NCBI GenBank assembly: GCA_024336345.1
Contig: JANFOG010000005.1
Span: forward strand, 1,240,001-1,304,000
Origin: Mariannaea sp. PMI_226
Lineage: Eukaryota > Ascomycota > Sordariomycetes > Hypocreales > Nectriaceae
Reading direction: 5' to 3'
DNA: 64,000 nucleotides
Shown here: piece after piece, positions 33,351 to 46,575 of the stretch
Position numbering within the stretch: position 1 is the stretch's first letter
Layout: every line of letters starts with the position of its first letter
The notes under the pieces: model-generated
Told to the model about the DNA's origin: nothing
Seen by the model: the letters and a program-made list of their open reading frames with translations, nothing else
The model's database searches: none
Translations under genes and position numbers: made by a program

Positions 33351-36300
33351 CCAGTTCGCAAAAATTGTTGGAATACACCTCCGCCCAGCTCACAACAAGG
33401 CATGTGGCATGCGACATGCGTGTGACATGGGACACACAACTCCTCGTGGTTGGCCGTGTGCTGTTCCCCAACGTCCCCAGGTTCACACTAGATCTACACT
33501 TGACTATCTGCTTTGTACTTCCTTCTCTGCCTTTTTTCCGAATGTCAGCGTCCCAAGTGTGGCGTCTGCACATGTGATCATGGATTGGTGATCATCACCA
33601 TGAACCAAGCCCAGCCACTTGGGCGCCTATTGGCAAATGTTAGCGTTAGCTGCGATTTGGCTCGCCTGCCAATGTGTAAAATGTTGGTTAGAGAGCGCAC
33701 AAGGCGGCGGCTTTCTGACCAGGTCTGATAACAAAAGAATCCCTGGTCCAATACGTCCTTTCTGTTGAAAGATATTGCAACGCACACCATCACGTCGAGA
33801 ATGAAAAGTTGGTTGCCCCCTGCATCATTTCAAGGTAACGACATGGACGAATTAAGATGAGGTACGGAGTATCCGTTCATGGCCTCCCCGCTTCCATGCC
33901 TGGCCGACTTCGTTTGTTAGAGTCTCGAAACCAATAAAGGAATAGAGGCCATTCGTGAGCTGCACATTCGTGGATTCGATACCCGCTCTATCGAGCTTCT
34001 TGAGTTTCACTTGCTACGTCCACCACGCGTTCTGCTGTAGAGCAAACTAGCTTCAGTGCCCATGTGGTTTAGTACAGCTTGAGGCAACCCCAGACCTTCT
34101 TCGACCACGCCAGAACAAAATGCCAGCCACAAGACACACTGACAAGTCAGTTGAGCGAACTGACAATAGCAGTAACAGCTTCTGAAGCCTTGCCTACCTT
34201 GGATAAAGACTCGCACCGGCGTTGAGGCACAAGCCAAACGTCTGTCCGTGCGCTTTTGCGACAAGACACACTCCAACGCTCAAACATGAGTTTGTCGGGT
34301 GAGGCTTGGGGCTTGTGGCCCAGGGCTGGGTGGCTGGGGCCTGGGCCGTTTTGTTCCTGGATTGAACCAACAATATGAAAGGGCCGGCCCGAGCTGTCTG
34401 TCTTTGGTCCAGAACATTCAGAGCATTGTTCCCTGGATTCGCCTGCGCTGCATACCACCCACTGTCTCTGATTTCTGCGACATTGATTTTCTAAGTTTTT
34501 ACTGGAAGCAGAGCACCAGCCTCCATTTTGTTTTTCTTGACTAATGGACGTGTGGAGAGCCCCATAAGTATATCCCATCTCGTCTTCCATTTCCTGTTGC
34601 TTGCCTCCTGTGATGATACAACGGTCAGATCTCTTGAGAAACAGTCACTCGCAGCCTAAAAGGTCCTAGACACGGGCGAACCCGACCGCTCCTTGTGCCC
34701 GTGCCCCCTTTCACTCACAGATGAGGGCTCTGTTTCTTTTTTGGTCAGTTTCTTTCCTTGCTCCACGCCGGTTTCTCCCAGTTAGCAGGTACTCTGCCAG
34801 GTACCCCCTGGGTGCGATTGATGGACTGGCGGTCAACGAAGAATAGGAAGCGGAAAAAGACATAGGTAGGGAGAAAATTTTCTACCACCCACAGCTAGTA
34901 GGCCCATCTGCCGGTTCTATGTTGACAGTGGCATTCGTGTTCGTCTGCTTAAAGGCTGGTGAGCTGGTAAGCATGATAATGAGCTGGTGCTGGTGTCATG
35001 GATCATGGCACAAGGTTCTGGGGCCCATCGTGGAACAAATTGTTTGGGTTATGTATATATGCCTCTCTGACTATAGATTCATGTATTTGATACATTGGGT
35101 ATGGGCTTGCCTAGAATAGAATTGTGAACACGCATGTTGGAGAGTAGTGTGCTGTTGACGTGCGTCAAGACACATGTGTCTTGCTTGTCTGTACAGGTGT
35201 ACAGACTACTTTGTCCGATATTACCTCGCCATTTTTTTCTTTCCTTTGGAGGGGGGAGAGAGGAGACAAGTTTTGGAGATTGAAAGTGTAGAAGTCGATT
35301 GTCAGCTCTTCCACCCTCATTAGATACTTGGTACTCATTCTGGCATGACGAAGTCGATTTATCTGGGGCTTGCGATGCCAGGGTCGGGGGGTGGTAGTTA
35401 GCCAGCAAGCCTCCAGCGTTCATCGACTGCCATGAACCATGATCGCCCACCAACACGACCCTCCGCCCTCTTCCCCTCTCCGCTTCCTTCGGTGTCGACC
35501 ACGCAAACGGCACACGCCTGACATCAAGCCACATGCCCCGATCTGGCTCCAATTCGGTTCTGTCTCTTCAGTTCTGGCGGTCGTCCGGCCGGTTGGTCGG
35601 CTATTCGCATCAGTGACACCGACTGACAGAATATGACGAGAGAAGCCAACTAAGACAGACCATCAGGAAGGAGGGGGCGTGTGTACGAAGAGGCATGGAG
35701 GGTTGTTGTCAAGCTGAAAATTGTGAACTTTTGGTGGAGTGCATTCATGTTGCAGCATCGTGCCAGATGGAAATAAGCCAGTCAGCCAACCTTGGGACGC
35801 TGCTTCTGCTTCTGCCTCTGCTTTTGCTGCTGATGTCTCTAACTACCTTACCACGGGTGGCACTCTATGCCACTGTTCTTCCTGATTGCGCTCAGCGGCC
35901 AATGCGCGCCTCTCTCGTCCCTCCTCCTCCACCAGCGAACCGCCCCGCGATTGTCTGAGACATGCTGGGTGTTGTTCTTGCATCACTATCGCGAGCTTCT
36001 CCCCCTCTCGCTTCCACCTTTGCGCATTCTTCCTATGCGTTCGATGGGCTTCCGCGTTCGTAGCTCACAGCTCACAACTCACACAGAAACTCTTAAGGCA
36101 GGCACGTAAGCTTGACCATCAAGTACTACTACCTTTCCCAGGACGCCACGTCGTGGTCGACGTGATAGTTGGGTTCCACCTCGGTGGCATCTTTACCGCC
36201 ACACGACCTCCACCTCGATGAAAGGTTTTTTTTTCTTGTTCTTTCTTCTTCAATTCGTTTTGTTCCCCTCTTTACTTTTTTGTCCTCTCAGTTTTCAATG

Positions 36301-39300
36301 CCCACGGGGGCACGGCCTACGACCCTGGCTCACTCCCGTTTGAGGGGGAGGCTCTTGAGGCACTCTCCTTCTACTCCTCCTGCTCCTTCTCTATTTCTCC
36401 GAAAATGAACAGCATGAGGTTGGAGGGGAAAAAATTATTCTGGATCTGCGGTCAGGGACCAGGGCTCTATTGAGCTGAGCTACTGCCATGCCACCAAGGA
36501 GGCGGCCGGTCGGCACAGCGGGTGGATGAAATGAAACACTACTCAGCCAGCGCACAACTGCAGCAGCTTGGACACGATAGGGGACTGGAGTGTCGCAGCG
36601 CAACCGGTTTGTGCATCATGAGGGGCGTGAGCTTCCAAACGGCTGTTTGCCTTTCTTGGCTCGAACTGTTTCCAACGAAATACCGTAGCAAGTTGGATTC
36701 CCAGACTGAGCTGAGACATTGCTTGCAGTTTCTCTCCTTTCGAGATGTGCTGCACTATAGTCTATTGAAGTACGGTACTTACCTACTGTACATCAGATAA
36801 GATTGTTGTTTAGAGATCCCTATCCCCAAAACAGCAACTTGCTATTGGTGCCAGCATGTCACATCCAAACCACCAGATCTTTCAGTTCTCCTTCGTGTCG
36901 TATCTAGCTCCCCAGAAACGCTTTCTGCTTCCTTGCATCTCGAATGACTGGCTGGGGGCTGAAAAAACCCGCGCCAATGGCGAGCCAACGGCCCCCAATC
37001 TGCCTCCTCAGTCTCATTCCTTCATGAGCTGTCGGGGTGATGTAGGATTGCGAGTGCCGTCCTTCCAAGCCTCTTCCCTCTCACCAAGGAGACGCCAATG
37101 ATAAGCCCCCACTAATGCTCACGAACCATCCATATCCATTCAAGCACCGGATCGAGGGTCAAGTGAGCTGCGGCGTATGTACGTGTGTCGTTCTTCCTAC
37201 CACTTCCATAGCCTATCAGGACCCAGTTGTCAATGCTCACGCAATTGAGCATGAAAGAGGGGGGTCGTGGATAGAGGCGCAGCTTAACAGCCCAAATATC
37301 AGTAGCTGTAGCCTAATAAAACATGTCGTTGTCATGATGGGGGTACAGTTCTCCCCAGTGGAAACCTCAGGCGAAGACGCGACTGGTCAGCCATTGGTTG
37401 TGGCATGCACCACGATGGGAATAGAGGGGTTTTGGCCGGGGATGGGGGCAGTTTGATGTGCCTGTCCCTTCAACAGTAGCAATGGCACTCATTTGATAAT
37501 GGTTTCACATCTAGTATGGTTTGCTGCATCAATGACGGTAGCATTGCGTCGAATGGGTTAAAAAAAAAAAAAGAAAAAAGGTAGTGAAGGAAGCAAAAAA
37601 GGAAATGAAGAGTAGCCAGCAAGGAATATGCTGTGCTGTGCTGCGTTGGCCATGCACGCTTCGAAGACCATTTGCGCACGGAATGCCCGCACCGTCGGTT
37701 TTCTAGGCAAAAGAGTGTCGCGCACATCACGACCTTTTCCTGCTATTTAGCGACGTCATGGGCTTGATCGGCCTATGCTAGTGCAAGGCAATTCAACATG
37801 CTGCGCTCAGTCCAGGACCTATACCTCGCCTAGGTGCAAATATATCCAGTAGTATAACGGCAACGAAGGCATGGGGGTCGCATGGGGGAACAAACTTTGG
37901 GGGGACTGGAGGGTTCCAAGCGGGAAGGGCCACGTCCCGCTACACATCAACCCTTGGCTTGACCGTTTGTCTCGCCCTAACTTGTCTCATCCTTTCACTA
38001 AGAACTTGGCTCTTTCTGGGCCTTGTCACAAACATACAGCAGGTAACCAAGCACGTGGCGGCGTGATGGGGGTCCGATCATCATAGAAGAATTTTGAAGT
38101 GGAGACGACGATGAAATGATGCTGGGAACGAGGACGATGGTGTTGACGATATTGCCCGGTTATCTCAAAGTGCTCGTGGTAGACTCACACCCTTGAGTCC
38201 GAACGGCTAGGTTTCCTTCTTCACCGATTGACGGCCCTTGCTCCACGTTTCTCACCCCGGCGTTGACAGCAAGAAACCCTCGGGTTTCGACATTGTTCGA
38301 ATGACAAGATTTGCAGTTTTCTGTCGCACAGCTGTACCCAACGTGGCGGTGAGGGAGTCAAGTCTGGCTTGGAGTGAAAATACGACAACGGTCATGCCGA
38401 CTCGAATATCAAGCCCCCCCTTCTCAATGTTGTATCTTTCTGCTTTGCACTGCCTTGTCCCCCCCTTTGTTCCTCCCTCCCATTGTTTTCCTCAACAAAA
38501 GATTTTTTTTTTTTTCCAATATTTATCTGCTTAGCCTGTACTATCCATCTGACTATTTTGTAAGCTAGGGTATGCCCGATGGTAGGCAGTCAGCTAGGCA
38601 AATAAACAAGGCGAAGCATCAACCCCATGCTTATCACCATGGTATTTTTCCTTTTTTTCTGAGAACACGCCCCCAAAAATCTGTAGCTACGGTGAGGGAT
38701 GGGCAATTTAGGAAATGAGGCGGTGGCGAATTCTAGGCCCTCAAAGCGGCCTTACTTGGATCTGGACCCTTTCTCTCAAGAAGCCTCATTCAAGTTTTTG
38801 ATACCCAAAGAACCTCATTCCTTCTGACAACTGGCCAAGCTGCTCTTTCGTCATTGTCATCCTATCCATCGCTCCCAGCTGTTAGAGTCGGTACATAACT
38901 CGGACTGATGAAAAGCCCTTGATCCCAGTCCAATAACTACCCAATAAACTTAGCTCTTTTTTCCTGCTCTTCTCCCTTCATGCCTTTCCACCTTGGCTGG
39001 TGGACGTGGATTAGTCGAGTGTTCTGGAAAGGTACGTACGGCAGTTGCCCTGGCACATACTGCAGACAGGCGCGCACACCCACATCCGGTCCGGAATGAA
39101 GAAAAATCTTCATCAAGTAAGGTCGCTAAAGGAGAATGAGAGCGGATATGGATTGAGAGCATTGAGGTGATATGTGACGAGCCACGCCCTGGCGACAAAG
39201 TTGTAGAGGCGAGCCATTAGTGACGCTTGGATGTGAGGGGCAATGCGAACCCTGGCCAAAGAGCCGTTGACGAACACGACCCAAGTGTTTCATCCCCCAT

Positions 39301-40690
39301 CCGTTTGCACGACTAGTCTCGCCTTATTTTACTACAGTACGATACTGTATTGTTATGTACATATCAAGATCGATCCTAGTGCATTGTGGTCCTTGGTACT
39401 TGGTCTCTGGTCAGGACTCTTTTACCGCTCATGCTCCCTTTACTATGTCCCATCTATCTCTGCTCAGCCCTACGCAAAAGTCTCACAGAGATTGACAGTA
39501 GATCAAACGGTACACTCGATCCACTTTCCAAATTCCCTTGTAGTCGCACAGCTGTATGTTCAACCGTCAAACCGGCAAGAGGACAGCCTTTTGTATCAGC
39601 CTCTGTGTTCCATCGGAGAAAGTCCCCAACAGATGCTGTGTTGTCCTGCGGCATCCAGCAGAGACTCTATCCTTCTGCGAGTGCGACTGGGAGCGTAACA
39701 ACCTTCCGCTCCGAACCGGAGCCGGAGCCGGGGCACTCTGTGCAGATGAGAGAGGGGTTAGAGATGCAATTATCGTCGGAGATGGTTTTTTCTCTCATTG
39801 CTTGAAGGAGAGAAAAGGTGAGTGCCAGACCGGGGAGGCACATCGACCAGGGCTGCTCACAACGAATGCCCCAGTTCAAAGCCCACGTTTCCCCGGTGGA
39901 TGGCGTTGAGGTGTCGTGAAATGATGGACTCCATTGTTCGAAGTTCTCTGTGTACCAAGTTTAGATTGTCTTACCTTCTACTAGGCTTTAAGTGGATGGA
40001 GTACGCACCATGTACATGATACAAATTTTGATTATGCTTACGACCTTGGCCAACCTACCTTACTTTATGTACAAGATTGTTCGCTGGCTTGATGCAGGTG
40101 TGCTTTGTGTGTGGACCGCACGGCCGGCGGCAAAGGATCCAGACAGCAAGGACCACACGCAGACAAAACACAAACACATAAGGTAGGCAACATGGAGAGG
40201 TGGACGGGGGGTATGGGAGTGGGCCGAAGCAGGCAATCCTGGTGTAACTCGTTATGCGCGAAATCTGGCGTCAGAACTTGCAGTCGATATCTGTGTCTTG
40301 TTGTCGTACTGTACCTACTACAGGATGCAATAGTTTGCCGTGTGCCGTGCTCCCAAACAGACGGGTCCGCGGTGGGAGGCCAGGAAGCCAGTCCACGGGT
40401 CCGGGCCAATCGCCGGCTGCGGTTTACCTAACCGGCCCGGTTTCTTTCTTGCCTGTAGGTAGTCTGTGTTTTGACGTGCAACGGAGGAGGGGGATGTTGT
40501 TGCTGTTGGAGACGATTGCGTATGGCAGAAGATCGTCTCTGCCGTGGCTTGTTCTAGGTTGGCACTATATTTCCGGATGTGCTTCGCAGATGGCGATTGT
40601 TAGTCTCCCATCTGACGGCGGGCGAGGCTAACGCATTTACAACGCAGCACGTGCGGGCGCGCATACAGCACAAATATCAGATCATAATTG

Positions 40691-40745
40691 AAACACATAC
40701 ACACATACACACACGCGCACACACGCACACTCGCACGCACGCACA
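40691..40745. repeat. AC-rich microsatellite
   Basis: Imperfect acacac / gcacac / gcacgc units over about 55 bp. No coding frame is supported here. Confidence 0.8.
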
Positions 40746-43130
40746 ACTACTGCAGGGCTTGAACAACAGCAACCGACGGGCAAACGAGCAAACACAGGAA
40801 AAGCAAATAAAAACAGTGGCAGGAAAGCGCTGCATTGAGGGGGTGCGGTCTTGAAGATGAGCATTTCTACTGCCTATTGTAGGAACGGGCCTCATCCTCA
40901 GCCATTAAGTTGAGTCGTGTCGTTGGTCCAACCTCGCCTCACTTTGGCCAAATAGCGTGAGGTTTCGGTCATCACAAGGAACCTTCTACAGAAAAGTCAC
41001 AAGTAACCTCCGGTTTGGGCGGCGGTATGGGCATGAGGACAGGGCAACGATTTCCAGGAGTACGATCAAATGCATGCAATCTGAATCGTGCTTTTCTTCC
41101 TGCACACGGACAAGACAAAAACAACGGGTGAACAGGAGATGGAGAACTGGTTGGGTAGAGCATGGGTAATTACGCCGGCTATCTTGATTCTAACCCGAGA
41201 AGACACGAGGAGATAGAAAAAGAAAAGAAAAGAAAGCCTGCTTGAGAGATGCCGATGTTGTACTGTAACCATAGGTATCTTCTTGGTACAGGGATAATCT
41301 AAGATCCATCGGTTGGAGGAACCACCTGAAGTTTGAGAGCGCCCTGTTTCGGTCACTAGACCCGATCCTGCTTAGTTATTAATGGGGTAACAATCTTGTG
41401 CAGCAAGCAACTGGAGCATTGATTTTGGACATGCGGCTAACGAAGGTTGAAAACGGTCTCCAATGCCCAAGTGAGTGACTTCACTGGGAGCCAGGATACC
41501 AAGCGAGCGTTCCACTTCCCATTGTGGGTTACAGATTACAAGTGATAACGGACCGAACATGTACATGAATACATAGTATACTGATATGTAGTATGGATCT
41601 TATGAACGGAGCCAGGTCTTTATGATGGTTACTTTTTTTTTTTTTGGACTAACTAACTTGGATGCTGTGGTTCCTTTTTCTCATGCAAGCTGACGGCAAA
41701 GCACTCTGTTCTGTACCTGTTTCTAGCGGGTGCTTGAGCCTTGAGGGAACTCAATGTCCTCCTTGAAACCCCAAAAAAGCTCAAATTAGAATCTGACCAA
41801 ACCCTCCAACTTGTTCCACCAGCTTTTTCTAGTCCCCAGCATGTGAGGCCAGCCAGGTTGATCGAACCGAGATGCCTACCCAGGAGTCGTTGCAGGATCT
41901 CTCAACAAAATCCACCAGGGACTAGGCCCCGGGACGGTACCCGACGGGACTCAAGACGAGAACACAGCTGCGTCCCACTGACGCTACCTCACGTACTGGA
42001 GGTATGCGTCAGTTGTCCATAGAATTGGCGATCAGTCTGTAAGTTGAACGTGGGTCTGGTGACTTTCGTTCCTTATGAAGATACTATGTATATGTGAAAT
42101 CAACATTTCGCCGAATAATTCCTCTAGGCACAAAGTGAGCTTGCCCAACTCATGAACAGTAAATGATTTGGATGAACCCAAATGCCTCGCCTTTTTTATC
42201 AATCTTTCTTCTTTCCCTGACTTTCCCTTCAGTGACTTCTTTTTCCCCATTTCTTGGTTTGATCAATCTCATCTTACCTTTTTTTTGGGTCCGATTTGGC
42301 CGCCAGCCCCTGGTCTTTGGTTCCCTTTGACCCTCAACCGTATCTTCATGATTGGTGAACGCATGCCAGCGGCCCCATTGCCTTTTGCATCAAGCAAAAA
42401 AGCCACATAGTAATAATACTATGTAATCTACACATGCTATTCAATAGGTACCATGTAGTAGAGCATACGGAAGCACCTGTTCCATTACCTTGTAGCAATC
42501 ACATTATTGCCCCTCCAACGCAAGACCTTTTGAACATGGCAAAGTGGTGTGCTAATCAACTAATCCCTCCAGCCAGGATGTTGACCAAATCACCTCCAGC
42601 CCAGTCAGCTAGCTACATGCACTTAAGCACAGTGGGCTCAGTCGGCGCCGTTCTGTACTAACCATCCGCACGTAAAAGACTCCCATTCTCAACTCAAACC
42701 CAAGCCATCTGAACCTGACCTAACCTAACCCAAACAAATTCTTACCCCTCCCCCCATCCAAACAGCCATGAACTACGGCGCACGGCGTACGGCGTCTCGC
42801 GATCATCTTGACCGCTAGAAATCAAAGGCTTGCAAGAAGAAGAAAATTCTAAAAAAGAAAAGAAAAGCTAGACAAACGAGACCAGAAAAAAAAAAGAGGA
42901 CAAGCCTAAACACCTGGGCCCTAGAACCCGGATCCTACCACCCCTTGAACCCGAACAAAACCAGATCAGCTCTCCAGCCTCAGTCCAGCCCCGGTCCAAT
43001 ATACCGTCCCAGCCTATCTAACCCGGTGGACGCTGCAGTCTGTCAGACATACGGACACGAAGATCCGGTGCAGTCACACAAAGAGGATACTCTCACAGTC
43101 ACTTGACAGCTCTCATCCCCTCGCTCCGCC

Positions 43131-44219
43131 ATGGCTGACGTTCCCCTCATCGTCATCTCGGAATTCGCCCAGTCCGAGCGACGCATCACGCCAGCATGGA
43201 CGATCACTCAGCTCAAGTCCAAGCTCGAAACTGTCACTGGTGTTCCCCCCGGCTGCCAGAGACTGTCCCTCAAGAGATCAGGCGCCGAGGCCATCCCCAT
43301 TGAGGCGACTGATGAGGATGCCACCTACTTGACCTTTTTTCCCTTGGTCCCATACGCGGAGTTGCATGTAAGTCTGTCCAAGAACTATGGAAGTTTTCTT
43401 TTTCTTTCATTCCTACCCTCTTTACCTTTGTCGCAATTTTTCATACTTCTCATGTGAGGCTTGGCTCATATAGTTGTGGGGGAAAAAATACTATAGCCAG
43501 TTTCCTGGATGTGATAAAGGCAGAGAGGTTGGCATCGAATTCTGATATTACATCATGCTTTGACTAGTGACGGGCGGCATCAATTTTGTTTCTCGCAATC
43601 AATAGTACTCCTTTTTTTGTAAAGCACTATTCATGTGCTCCATATTTATCACTCTTCCCATATTATTATTATCTCATTCTTTCTCTTTGATGTCTGAAGA
43701 GGCTCGATACAAAGCTGACTAAAGGGATAGGTAATTGATACACGTCCTCCTGCATCTCGGCCAAACTACAACGACACATCTGGTGTCGAAAAATATGTTT
43801 TACCCGAGGAAGAGTACGAGAAGAAGACGGATTCCGTTCTCGCTTGGAAGAAGGCCGAGAAGCTCGGTCGTTTTGACCCCAATGCCCCCAGTTATGAGCA
43901 GGCGAAACTCGCCGCGTTTGAGCGAGAGATCACGTCACGCGATATCGCGGTTGGCAAGCGATGCCGTGTTGGCGGTGAAGACACGAAGCGGGGGACCATC
44001 AAATACGTGGGCGAAGTCAAGGAGATTCCCGGAGGTCTCGGTGCCTGGGTGGGGGTTCACCTTGACGAGCCCGTCGGCAAGAATGATGGCAGCATTGCTG
44101 GGACGAGGTATTGGGGTGAGCCCGCAGGGCTTAAGCATGGTGTTTTTGTGAGGCCAGAACGCATCGAGGTGGGGGACTTCCCTGTCCTTGATGACCTGGA
44201 GGATATGGAAGAGATTTAA
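43131..44219 (+). CDS. alp11: Tubulin-folding cofactor B (CAP-Gly protein)
   Basis: Two exons, 43131-43367 and 43731-44219, giving 241 residues. Cofactor B binds alpha-tubulin after the chaperonin and, with cofactor E, prepares the alpha/beta dimer; the fission-yeast homologue is Alp11. Residues 1 to about 85 form the ubiquitin-like domain (DVPLIVISEFAQSERRI... and ITQLKSKLETVTGVPP). After a linker with YVLPEEEYEKKTDSVLAWKK, the CAP-Gly domain spans about 154-222, with GKRCRVGG, GLGAWVGVHLDEP, GKNDGS and GVFVRPERI. The tail is acidic and ends DMEEI, as expected for a CAP-Gly ligand-like end. The 363-nt intron is the longest accepted here (donor GTAAGT, acceptor GGATAG). The start has a good context (gccatggct). 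Confidence 0.95.
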
Positions 44220-46575
44220 TTCTTGTTGAAATGAATGATACGACTCGTAAACGAGAAACTTCTGCATGAGCTTTGATGGTGTAAGAGATGCAAGGCCAAC
44301 TGCGAGTTTAATAATTCCCGACATGAACTTAGAGCATCGATATATTTCCGGAAAATTGACCCCTGGTCTCTGAAACACGCATGTCCCTTTCCTTTGACTC
44401 GGGGTTGAGCCAACCACCATGTTGACCACAACCTAACTACTCCTCCTCTCCAGTCAAAGATGATGTTTTTTTTGTTTTCGTTTTTTTTCTTGGGGGGGGA
44501 GGGGATACCATGTTTTTCCCTATGACATATATCAGGGAATTCCTAGCTCTGTCCCCTTTCTAAATAGGAGTAATGTGATAGTAGTAGGGACGTGTACTTG
44601 TGTGGCCAGTCTCATCTTTCTTCACCCGCAATTCCTTCCAGACTGGGTAAAGGCCACTTGGCTGGTGGTTCCAAATCCGTGAAAATCTGCAGCAAACACT
44701 CAAACAGGATGAACCGGCCACTAGTAACTCTATTTTGACATCTGGATGTTGAAACTTTTGATAAATGATTTATCTACCTACTTCAAAGGTACTCAGATGA
44801 GGTATCTGTAGGGTAACCCGCAACTCATCGCCCATCAATACCTCCGCCATTCCCAGTGGTCAGCTCCCCCAATTGAGTATCACGTATTTTTTTTTCAAGC
44901 CCACGTCATGGTGTGCTTATCTTGTGCAAGTCCAACATCAGCTGGTTTGGCTTGCGCCCTTCCTATCGACACGGCGAGTTCTGCGAACCACATGCGATTA
45001 ACTCAACTATGAGCAGATTTTCAACGAGCTCTCCAGGGTGATTTCCCCAGCCTAGATGGGAAAATACTACCCAACATCCCCGCGAAGTCCCGACTGCCGT
45101 TACCGAGGCTTGAGCTGAAACCGGCTCAATAATAAGGGCACTAAAATATAATCGAATTAGATGACTTCATAAAACAAAGGGAAAGAAACAAAGAAAAAGG
45201 AACTTTGCGGTGAGGGGTTTGCCCAAAAGGATCCGGGGGAACGGGGAAAGCGGTTCTGCGATCCTCACCCGAAGATCATGCTGCAGCGAGATATATTATA
45301 TCCGGGGTAGTTAAGCACTCCGCGTTGTGGCTCGGGATGATTTGCGTGCTTGCAGGCAGAATCCTGGAAGAGGTAGCGAACAGTAGGCCAGCCATCAAGA
45401 TTGACTTTGTCCGATGAACCGCGGGCTTGGTAAAGTCCCGGACGCGAGGATGAGGATGCAACTATCTGTGCAATAACCAAGGTGTGTTTGCCTTGACAGC
45501 GAGTATCATCACTTGCACTCCTGGGAAGACAACTCGAATCAATAGTTTCCTTGCCCTATCAATGACATGCACGATACGAGTTATGGAGTACAGCTTCATA
45601 CAATGCCAATCTCATACCCATGATGTTCCTATACTGAAACTAGGACAAAAGCCACGCCCGGCAGATGCAGCGGCAAAACATATCGACAACTGCCACGTAT
45701 CGGCTAGCAATATAGCGGACATTGGCCACCGAACAACGGAGAAATGGAAGAACGGGGTAAGGCATACTGCATTGCCAGAGCCGATTGCATCTATCCAGTC
45801 CTTCTACTCCCTCCCCCCCTTTTCCCTCACATCCAAAAGCCTGGATGCAGAATGGCACTTGCGGTGGCTGACGCCCAACAAGAAAACTATCCCCCAATGT
45901 TTACCTCTGCCGAGGATTTGTGGGCTGAATAATGTAACCTGTTGCTGCAACTTCGGGTCAGTTCCTACCAATCGGCCAGCTAGTTACCCAGGTTGGTTCC
46001 AGCAATAGGAAGTGCAGAAATAATAGAAATAAACAAGTAAATATTTAAAAAGTAAACATGAACACGCGGGCAAACTGGCTGCCTGTGTGCGGGCGCATCG
46101 GGAGGATTCTTGAGGGAGGGGGGTGGATAGAAGTGAGGAGTGTGATTCGTGTAACCTACGGATTGCTTGTATAGTTTAGGACTTCCCTGGATAATGTGAC
46201 GAAATTTCAAGGATTTTAAATGTGATATGAATGTTATAATATTCGGCGAAGGTGGCGAGGCTCAGGCAGGAGTTCTGGGGTGATAGGTGGGATACTCACC
46301 ATATTAAACTGGCCTTGCGGGCCTGTAGGGGATCTAGGTAACTTGAGTAGCTCTACATGCATTAACAAGAAACTTGTTATGCCCCTTGACGAGAATTGAG
46401 TTTACGGAAAGAGGTGGTTCGCGTCCGAAAGTCTACCAAAATGTCCAACAAGCGTCATCAGTCAACTATGAGGCCCCCGGAGATCCCGACAAGCGGTGAG
46501 ACATGCAGCTGGTTGTGGCTGGCGCATCTTCTCAGAGTGATCACAAAACAATACAAACAGACGATGACGAGGACT
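44220..46575. other. Intergenic region downstream of tubulin cofactor B
   Basis: No supported gene. A 174-codon open frame at 45484-46008 (+) starts with GTG and has no family content. T/G homopolymers occur at 44466-44500, and composition becomes AT-rich after about 46000. Confidence 0.45.

Larger units (their letters stand above)
29343..43130. other. Gene-poor region of 13.8 kb
   Basis: No gene is supported between the Myb/SANT gene and tubulin cofactor B. Dozens of open frames of 60-170 codons occur on both strands, but they overlap each other, often lack an ATG, and show no family content or spliceable series. The stretch is rich in simple sequence: GTA repeats (29995-30025), CAGTGT and CAG/CCAG units (30360-30515), a 27-nt A run (33324-33350), T/C-rich tracts (36220-36300, 38440-38520), an AC/GC-CAC microsatellite (40691-40745) and A-rich runs (42835-42900). 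It may hold the extended promoter or untranslated exons of the Myb gene. Confidence 0.5.

Noticed and set aside
45484..46008. 174-codon plus-strand frame
   Set aside because: It starts with GTG, has no ATG near the start, and resembles no family.
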